Of a stretch of DNA of 64,000 nucleotides, positions 57,508 through 64,000 are shown piece by piece (position 1 is the first letter of the stretch; the number at the start of each line of letters is the position of its first letter). Position numbers and translations under genes: made by a program. The notes below the pieces were generated by a model that was given only the letters and a program-made list of their open reading frames with translations, ran no database searches and was not told the DNA's origin. This DNA comes from Orychophragmus violaceus (taxonomy: Eukaryota > Streptophyta > Magnoliopsida > Brassicales > Brassicaceae): assembly GCA_030180135.1 (NCBI GenBank), contig CM058232.1, positions 97,886,630-97,950,629 on the forward strand. The letters run 5' to 3'.

Positions 57508-58023
57508 ATGGCTCTGAACAGTGTGTCTTCCGAAGAATTCAGCTTTCCATTGCTCGTTTCCCAAGATTCTTCCAAAGTATTCGGCAACGATTCACCTCCA
57601 CTGTGGAAACACTCGCCGGAGAATTTCAGACGAGGAGATCACGAAAGAGGTTTGCCGAGATCAGTCATCGGAAAGGACGATGACTCTGATCTTACGAAGA
57701 GCTTCTCTTATGTGGAAAGGAGAAGTCTTTGGACCAATAAAGCAGAGGAGAAGATGGATATGTTGTGGGAAGATCTTAACGAAGAACTGCCGCCGAGAAG
57801 CCAGAGTCTTAGGATCGAAATCAGCGGAGAAAAGAATTCGTCTTTGTTTTTCGACGAGAGCTCTGCCGTGGCCGTGGGGTGCGGGATGAAGTTAACAAAG
57901 AAGACGCCGCCGAAGAAGAAGATAATGAGTGCTAACGTGTTGGTGTTAATGAGGGTTTTGAAGAAGTTTCTTGTTTTACGAAGTTCGTCTCAGAGATCGC
58001 CTGCGAGAACTCATCCACGGTGA
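57508..58023 (+). CDS. Unknown plant protein, 171 residues, single exon
   Basis: The family is not recognised. The frame begins MALNSVSSEEFSFPLL and stops at 58023, with a coding-like composition (Ser-rich N-terminus, codon pattern unlike nearby TE DNA). Features include a central MDMLWEDLNEELPPRSQS box (residues about 84-101) and a Lys-rich stretch TKKTPPKKK (about 130-138). A hydrophobic/basic tail VLVLMRVLKKFLVLRSSSQ follows (about 144-162). It looks like one of the small, conserved single-exon plant proteins with a short W/E/D/L box and a basic C-terminus, possibly nuclear. There is no membrane signal and no introns. Function is unknown. Confidence 0.75.
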   Translation: MALNSVSSEEFSFPLLVSQDSSKVFGNDSPPLWKHSPENFRRGDHERGLPRSVIGKDDDSDLTKSFSYVERRSLWTNKAEEKMDMLWEDLNEELPPRSQSLRIEISGEKNSSLFFDESSAVAVGCGMKLTKKTPPKKKIMSANVLVLMRVLKKFLVLRSSSQRSPARTHPR

Positions 58024-58377
58024 ATGATCTCACCGTGATAACTGTGAATTGAGGGGTTTTTGGTTAGAATTCATAAGTTACGGGGCTTTTGTGGATGAAG
58101 AAACTATAATTGTCTGAAAAGGAGTTATACTTGTTGGGTGGTTCACAACAATTAATTTTAGGGTCCTGAATTTTAAGAACATATTTTGGATTTTTTTAGT
58201 CTTTTTGGGTTAATTCTTTTGCTTCTTGCGTGGGGTTTGATCGGAATGTGTACGAATTTTTTTTGTGTGTGCAACAAATGTGTACGAATTTATAAGGTGA
58301 AAAATGGAAGAGAGTTGGAATAAGAGGGTGAAATGTTTCGAAGAAAGAAAGTTTAAAAAGTTTTGCCTTTGAAAGTA
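58024..58377. other. 3' flank of the unknown gene
   Basis: AT-rich non-coding DNA. TTTGAAAGTA at its right edge is one TSD copy of the adjoining MITE. Confidence 0.5.
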
Positions 58378-58701
58378 GGGCAAATCGCATTAATAACACA
58401 AAAACATCACATGTCAAAAATATAGCATCAAAGAAGAAAAATCATAAAAATAGCACAAAAACATGTTTTGTCACTAAATTAGCCCTAACCCTAAATCTTA
58501 AATACTAAACCCTAAACCCTAAATATTAAACCATAAACCCTAAATAATAAACCTTAAACCCTAAATAATTAACCCTAAACCCTAAATTATATAATGCTAT
58601 AAAAGTCTTTGTAATTAAAATAATGCTAAAAATGTGAATTATTTTCCTTGGTGCTATATTTGTGATAAGGTATATTTTTTGTGCTATTTTATGACTTTTC
58701 T
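58378..58701. mobile_element. MULE-type MITE with telomere-like interior
   Basis: A 10-bp TSD TTTGAAAGTA lies at 58368-58377 and 58702-58711. Inverted blocks AAAATAGCACAAAAA, CAAATATAGCAxCAA and TTTTTAGCATTA recur on both sides. The centre (58485-58590) is built of AAACCCTAAA-type units. No coding sequence. Confidence 0.75.
58485..58590 (+). repeat. Degenerate CCCTAAA (telomere-like) repeats
   Basis: About a dozen units of CCCTAAA and variants such as AAATATTAAACCATAAACC are present. They lie inside the MITE, so they are not a telomere end. Confidence 0.8.
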
Positions 58702-59318
58702 TTTGAAAGTATTGTTATTTATTATTTTACCGCCAGAAAACTTTCAAGTTCTTCTATTTGAAACATTCCATTTTTTATGTTGATTTGATATTTGCCTTTT
58801 TCATGAAAGATTTGATATCACTAATAAATGTTTGATGGGAAAGATGTGTACTGTAATACATACTTCTACCAATAACTTCTCTAATCAATAAGATTGATGT
58901 TTGATTAGTAACATAATACGGTACATATTTTTTAATACTAGTATCAAATAACCAGTAAAGCAGATAAAAAACAGTAGGACAATAAAATATATGGTCTGAT
59001 TGGTAACCAATTCAGAGTAACATGGTAGAAAAGGTTTTACTTTGGATATTTGGAGTAAACTTTTTTTTGTTATAACATGACTTTATAGTTGACCATTAAT
59101 CATTTCAAGAATCGAAAAACGATAATTGAGATTACTCCGGAATCGTTGGGAGATTGGAAGAGAGGAAAACAAAAGCTAAGACTTTTAATATAATAATTAG
59201 AAGACTTGAAACCTTTTATATAACTCATGAAATGGACCGGCACGATTCATTACCTACTACTCTCAGTTGACCACTCATCCCCAACTGACCCGAATCTTCA
59301 AAACCGGGTTACGGTTTC
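58702..59318. other. Intergenic DNA left of Copia E
   Basis: AT-rich, no gene or repeat recognised. GTTTC at 59314-59318 is the candidate left TSD of Copia E. Confidence 0.5.
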
Positions 59319-59476
59319 TGTAAGCTAACTAGCTTCTCTGATTTATTAATGATCGAATGTACAAAGCATAAATAGCATGATCAGTTATATAAGTTACGCT
59401 GAACAATCCCTATAAGTGAGGGTTGTTACAAACAATATTTACGAGATAATATATTGCATATATTTGAATGCTATCA
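59319..59476 (-). repeat. 3' LTR of Copia E
   Basis: Short 158-bp LTR starting TGTAAGCTAACTAG; its start and an internal AGCATAAATAGC block recur at 63053-63079. Confidence 0.7.
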
Positions 59477-59483
59477 TCCTCCC

Positions 59484-62400
59484 ACAGTCACAGCATCTGA
59501 AGGTCTGACGGTGAGGCTGGATCTAAATTCATTGTGTAAACTCGACGATAGTCCTTTGGTGAAGATGTCATCGTACTGCAACGAAATTGGGACATGTAAT
59601 ACTTTAACTTCGCCGATCACAACTTTGTCCCTGACGAAATGGATATCTAACTCAATGTGTTTGGTCCTCTGATGTTTGACTGGACTTGTTGCAAGATAGA
59701 CTGATCCAATGTTGTCACAATATACAACTGATGCCTTGTGAATTGGTCACTGAAGCTCAAGCAATAGATTGCGTATCCAGGTCAATTCAGCGAAAGTGTT
59801 AGCTACGGCTTTATATTCTGCTTCTGAGATATAGCGTGTTGGTGTTGGTTGACGTTTCGCAGACCACGAGATGAGATTTGGTCCTAGGAAGACACAATAC
59901 CCTGAGGTTGAGCGACGAGTGTATGGACAGACAGCCTAGTCAGCGTCTGAGTATGCTGTCAGTGTGTCTAGCTCGCCTTTAACCAATTGAATGCCATAGT
60001 GAACCATACCTTCCAGATATCAGAAGATGCGTTTTAAGGCTTTGTGGTTGATGCATAAATACAGTTTCTTGGAGATCTCCCTGCAAGAAAGTGTTATGCA
60101 CGTCTAACTGTCGCATCGGCCATTCCAGAGAGACTGCTATATTCAGCACACACCGAATGGTAGCTGGTTTGACCACTGGGCTAAATGTCTCGGTGAAATC
60201 AACACCTTCCATTTGAGATTTCCCATTCGCGACCAACCTGGCTTTGTGTCGAGATAAGACTCCATCTTGCATTGTACTTATGTTTAAATATCCACATAGA
60301 ATGCACCGCGTTAGTATTCTTTGGACGAGGAACCAAGTCCCACGTCTTATTCTTAATCATCGCACCAAATTCATCCTGCATTGCAGAAAACAAGTTTGGA
60401 TCAGATAAAGCGTAGAGATGAGATTTAGGAAGAGGTGATTTTGTGTTTGTCACGAGTGAGAGCATCTGTTTTGGTTTGGCTATGCCTGATTTAGAGCGAG
60501 TATGAACCATAGAAGGAGCTCTAAAAAGTGGGTCTGGTCGTGATGACCTTGTAGCAACCCGAGCCCGAGTTACAAGAGGCACATATGGTGGTGTAGGAGA
60601 AGCAAAAGGAGCCTCGGGTAATGATTTGAGAATCAGTGAAGGTTCACCATCATCATCAAGAATTGTATACGGTTCTTTTGTGTCAGGAGATTGAGCTGCA
60701 GGAAAGATGTCCTCCTCAAAGACAACATGGTGAGATAATGATCATCTTTTTTTTGAGGTCCATACATCTGTAGCCACTATGTTGGGATGGATAACCGAGA
60801 AAAAGACATGGAACTGAACGAGGGGAAAGATTTTTCAGGTTTGAATGGTTGACATTGGGGAAGCATAAGCAACCGAAGACTCTTAAGTGGTCATACTTCG
60901 GTTTATTTTTGAACAAAAGCGTGTATGGAATGGAATCTGGTTCTAAACAGATTTAGATGGGATTATATTGAGTATATGAGCTGCAACATGAAGAGCCTCA
61001 ACCCAGAAAGAAGAGTGTAGGCGAGCTTGAAATAAAAGGGTTCTAATGACGTTATTAATTGTCCTGATCATCCTCTCTGATTTCCCATTTTGTTGATAGG
61101 TATGAGGACAATAAAAACGACCATTGATTCCATTTTGTGTAAAGTAATTCTGGAAAAGATCATTGTTGAACTCTCCCCGATTATCACACTGGAAATTTTG
61201 AATCTGAGAATGAAACTGAGTTTTGATAAGAGCAGAAAGATGAAGAAATTTAGAAAACACTTCACTTTTCCTCCTGATCGGATAAACCCATAGGTAATGT
61301 GTAAATTGATCGAGAAAAAGTACATAGTAGTGAATGCCACTAAGACTTGCGATCGGTGAAGTCCAAAGATCCGAGTGTATAATTTCGAACGGTTTTGAAA
61401 CAAGAGAAAGAGATGGAGAAAATGGTAGTTTATTGACTTGCCCAATCGGCATGGTTCACAAGGAAAATGAGCGATGCTCTTATTACATAAAGATGGATTT
61501 AAAGTAAAAACGAAGTCCAGAGAAGAGGAATTGAGATGTCCTAGTCTCTTGTGCCATAAAGCTGGAGTATAAGCAAGAAGAGCTGTCGAAAACGAAGGTG
61601 ACTTATTGAATGAAGCTGGAATAGAGTAGAGGTCACCAGAGCTTTCACAACGGAGAAGTACTTTTCGACTTTGAGATCCTTCACAGTAAAACCAAAAGGA
61701 TCAAAGTCAATAAAGCACCAATTATCCTTCGTGAAATTACGAACATATATGAGATTTTTAAAAATATTTGGGATGACAAGCACATTTGAAAGCGAGAAGG
61801 AGCGAGATGGTGTATGGATTGAAGTGGAACCAACTGAAGAAACTGGTAAGGAAGATCCGTTTCCAACAATAACAGATTGACCGGTGTGATGTTTAAGAGT
61901 AGACCTGAGCATACATGGATGTCCCGTGAGGTAAGCAGAAGCACCAGAGTCCATGTACCATTCTGCATATGGCTCACTGAAGTTCTCCGATGTGTAAGCA
62001 TGATTGATGTTCGAGAACTCAATCATGTTAGCTTACTGTGGTGGTCTTTGTTGTGGTTGAGCCTGCATCTGCCACTGCGGGTACGGTTGTGTCCAGTACG
62101 GAGACGGCGGTCCAGCCCAGCACGGTGGGGAAGACCACTGGTTGCGATAATTGTTGAAGGACTGAAACCCTCTACAGCCATGTCTCCCTCCACGCTTTTT
62201 TCCACGATAATTCTCAGACTTGTTGTTGTTGTTGTTTCGATTCTGCGATAGGCCCAAGTCACGCGAAGTAGTAGCAGTGAGAGCACTCTTGGAAGAGGAG
62301 TTATCAGAATGAGTCGCACTGGGAGTGGGATGATGTTTCTTCAGTCTTGTCTCCTCCCATAACAGCATCGATTTCGCCGAGTCGAAGCTTGGGAAAGGCT

Positions 62401-62944
62401 CCTTATGCTTGATAACATTGATGATGTTATCGTATTTCTCATTGAGGCCGTTGATTAGATACATCACCAAGGTCCGCTCGCTCACTTCGGCGTCGACGTT
62501 AGAGAGAAGATCAGCAGTCGACTTCATCTTCTGACAGTAGTCATGGATCGATATATCACCGATTTCCATTGTGCGAAGTGTGTTTTCTAAATCAATCGCA
62601 CATGCTTCTTTGTTATTGCGGAATTGATTTTCCACACGAAGCCAGATGTCCCGAGCCGTGCCTCCGGTTTTGAACGACGAACGAAAGAGAGGTGGAGCTA
62701 TTGTTCCATAAAGCCAGAGTTTAACAAGGCCATCACGTTTCATCCAAGCGTGATCGTTAGCACCAGTCGGGACGAGAGAGCCGTCGAGATGTCCGGAGAC
62801 ATCAAATGCCATACAATGCGTTATAAGAAGCTCTCTCCACGCATCATAATTGTGATTTTCAAGATCCAGAATCACATGAATATGATGCTTAATGTTCGTA
62901 ACTCCAAAACAACACTCAGAGTGGTTGTTGTTTTGATTCGCCAT
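59484..62944 (-). pseudogene. Copia E gag-pol pseudogene
   Basis: Gag (ATG 62944) has a UBN2 domain (DLENHNYDAWRELL, residues about 27-40; VMYLINGLNEKYD) and an Arg/Gly/Asn-rich, then Trp/Pro/Gln-rich tail. A single in-frame TAA (62033) separates it from the protease (MDSGASAYLTG near 61945). Integrase text at 61452-60943 includes HSDLWTSP, CDNRGEF and NGKSERMIRT; CDNRGEF has Asn in place of the usual Asp/Gly context. RT text runs to LQGDLQETVFMHQP (about 60060). It then jumps to the pre-RNase H box (KALKRIFRYLEG), so the YVDD part is deleted. RNase H pieces continue to 59484 with stops. It is not functional. Confidence 0.8.
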
Positions 62945-63039
62945 GGCGATTAGAGGAGAAACGAAAAAAAATGAAACGAAAGGGAAAGGAAGAGGAGAAT
63001 CGAAAGAAGAAGATGAAACAGGATCAAAAAACCTAGAAA

Positions 63040-63052
63040 GCTTCTGATACTA
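63040..63052 (-). other. Primer binding site of Copia E
   Basis: The minus strand reads TAGTATCAGAAGC, the initiator-Met type with one change from TGGTATCAGA. Confidence 0.6.
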
Positions 63053-63277
63053 TGTAAGCTAATTAGAGCATAAATAGCGAAACAATGGCTGCTATGCCCC
63101 TCTTTTTCAAAAAATAATCTCCTATGCCCCTCCTTAATCCACATGCCCCTCAGCCTTTTAATGAAATGTTGTGATGACCATTCTACCCTTACTATTTTAA
63201 TTTAATTTATGTTTTCATTATTAAAAAAAAATTGGGAAAAAAAAGAACTCACCTCTTCTCCCTCTCCGATTGAGCTC

Positions 63278-63790
63278 ATGCCGGCGATATCCATAACCGT
63301 TGCCGGCGGCCAGAAACTCGCCAGAAACCTCCAATTCAAGCTGCATTTCACTCCTAAATCATTGTAAGTTACTAATTAAGCTAACAGAAGCTGTTTTCGA
63401 TTGATTTCAGCTCAAATTTGTGAATAAATTGGGAATAAAAAATCTAGGGATTCTCGGATTCAATTTGGTTTCACATTACAGTTATATGTACTTTGGTGGG
63501 TAATAGGTTCTTGATTGAATCATATTGTGTCGTGGGTGGTAGATTATAAGCCAATTTCTCGGTGGATGAATCAAAATTGAATCCGAGAAAATATTGGAGA
63601 ATATGGCGATATTGGGTACTAATAGTAATACTGGGTAATACTAGGTAGTGGATAACTATGTAACACTGGTAATACAAGTAACTAACACTGGTAATATTAC
63701 TAGGTAACACTGGTAATACTGGTGATAATATTGGGTAGTACTAGTAATACTACTAGCACTGATTCTGTTTTTTTTTTAATTGTTTTGCAG
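63278..63790 (+). other. Leader exon and first intron of the right-hand Mutator gene
   Basis: Exon 1 contains an ATG (63278) and a short GC-rich coding-like stretch. If joined to the next exon, that frame meets TGA quickly, so I take it as 5' UTR with a short upstream frame. The intron is about 63365-63790. Confidence 0.4.
63625..63752 (-). promoter_or_regulatory. Cluster of YAGTATTAY-type motifs
   Basis: Four exact copies of RTAATACTR (YAGTATTAY on the minus strand) lie at 63625-63633, 63635-63643, 63713-63721 and 63744-63752. Near-matches include 63669, 63691 and 63736. They are embedded in diverged AACACTGGTAATA units. YAGTATTAY is the motif bound by the anti-silencing protein VANC21 in VANDAL21. 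Its presence inside a Mutator-element intron suggests a similar target array; binding is not shown. Confidence 0.6.
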
Positions 63791-63796
63791 TATACA

Positions 63797-64000
63797 ATGA
63801 GCAATAACGCCATCATACATTTTAAATGTCAAAGTCGGATGTATAGTTTGTTGTTGAAGATATCAATGGAGGAGATGACATTGTTGATGATGGAAGAGAG
63901 GATATATAAGAAGCTTAGGCTAGATGTAAGTAAGGTTAAGCTGCGTTTGAGTTACTTTCCATTGCTGGTGGGTTGTGAAGAAGAGTTTACTATTTCTGAT
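63797..64000 (+). CDS. N-terminus of a MuDR/VANDAL-like transposase (partial)
   Basis: The frame from ATG 63797 is open for 68 codons to the window edge. After a Met/Leu-rich start (MYSLLLKISMEEM), residues about 39-60 read YKKLRLDVSKVKLRLSYFP and then EEEFTISD. This follows the pattern found at the N-terminus of plant MULE transposases (Val-Asp-Val-x4-Leu-x-Leu-Ser-Tyr, then the ITxD box). Catalytic and SWIM domains would lie outside the window. The start is the first ATG after the splice acceptor. Intactness cannot be judged. Confidence 0.55.
   Translation, partial: MSNNAIIHFKCQSRMYSLLLKISMEEMTLLMMEERIYKKLRLDVSKVKLRLSYFPLLVGCEEEFTISD

Larger units (their letters stand above)
59319..63079 (-). 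mobile_element. Copia E: deleted Ty1/Copia retrotransposon
   Basis: A left LTR (59319-59476, 158 bp, TGTAAGC...GCTATCA) precedes a GGGAGGATGA purine tract on the minus strand. Gag-pol remnants fill the inside. The right LTR is reduced to 27 bp (63053-63079) that join the first 14 bp and a later AGCATAAATAGC block. The TSD partner is lost. It differs from Copia A-D in LTR and gag. Confidence 0.8.
63080..64000 (+). mobile_element. 5' end of a second VANDAL-like Mutator element (continues beyond window)
   Basis: Upstream DNA with repeated TATGCCCCTC units (63095-63150) precedes a short leader exon with ATG 63278, a GTAAGT donor at about 63364, a 425-bp intron with a motif cluster, an acceptor TTTTGCAG (63783-63790) and a transposase-like frame open to the edge. 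The left border is set by the Copia E remnant and is approximate. Confidence 0.5.

Noticed and set aside
58485..58590. True telomere or chromosome end
   Set aside because: Repeats are degenerate, about 100 bp, and enclosed by MITE ends and a TSD.

Overview
The window is a TE-dense stretch of a plant nuclear genome, most likely Brassicaceae (Arabidopsis-like). The evidence is plant splice sites, a NIPA magnesium-transporter gene, Copia/Athila/Tat LTR retrotransposons, and VANDAL/Kaonashi-type Mutator elements carrying DUF1985-Ulp1 genes. Only two ordinary cellular genes are apparent: a nine-exon NIPA gene (54382-56353) and a single-exon gene of unknown function (57508-58023). Almost everything else is nested mobile DNA.

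Layout. (1) 1-14106: a Tat-like Gypsy element on the minus strand. Its left end is outside the window and its 5' LTR ends at 14106. Its gag is cut by a Copia element (copy A, 1023-8584, TSD CTAGT) and probably by another LTR element (1-644). Its 5' LTR is split by an Athila-like non-autonomous element (9246-13439). (2) 14107-16817: a decayed LINE on the plus strand, into which the Gypsy element landed. (3) 16904-21958: a decayed Copia element (copy D, minus), whose right LTR holds a PIF/Harbinger-like element. The right end of this compound was duplicated in tandem, and the second copy was then hit by a MULE-type MITE (22173-23006). (4) 23035-44640: a compound Kaonashi/VANDAL-type Mutator element flanked by a perfect 9-bp TSD (TAATCATAA). 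It carries a plus-strand DUF1985/Ulp1 pseudogene, a minus-strand F-box-like pseudogene and a minus-strand MuDR transposase pseudogene. Nested in it are an Athila-type LTR plus leader, a solo LTR (TSD GTGCT), a hAT-type MITE and an apparently intact Copia element (copy C, 34425-42070, TSD GTTAT). (5) 44677-54112: a short non-autonomous non-LTR element with a poly(A) tail, containing an apparently intact Copia element (copy B, 45344-53162, TSD CAAGG). (6) 54123-58377: the promoter side of NIPA, NIPA, and the small gene. (7) 58378-58701: a MITE full of telomere-like repeats. (8) 59319-63079: a broken Copia element (copy E, minus). (9) 63080-64000: the 5' end of another VANDAL-like Mutator element, with a cluster of YAGTATTAY-type motifs in an intron just ahead of its transposase start.

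Two observations stand out. First, short palindromes of the TCGATCGA/TCGGTCGA type occur in pairs, mostly 21 bp apart, in LTRs, leaders and gag-coding DNA of otherwise unrelated retrotransposons (Copia A, B and C, and the Athila-like elements). Second, the right-hand Mutator element carries a motif cluster matching the binding site known for the anti-silencing protein VANC21 of VANDAL21. Flanking fragments and TSDs let the order of insertion between the LINE and NIPA be read directly from the sequence. All alignments were done by eye, so identities and boundaries are approximate unless a TSD fixes them.
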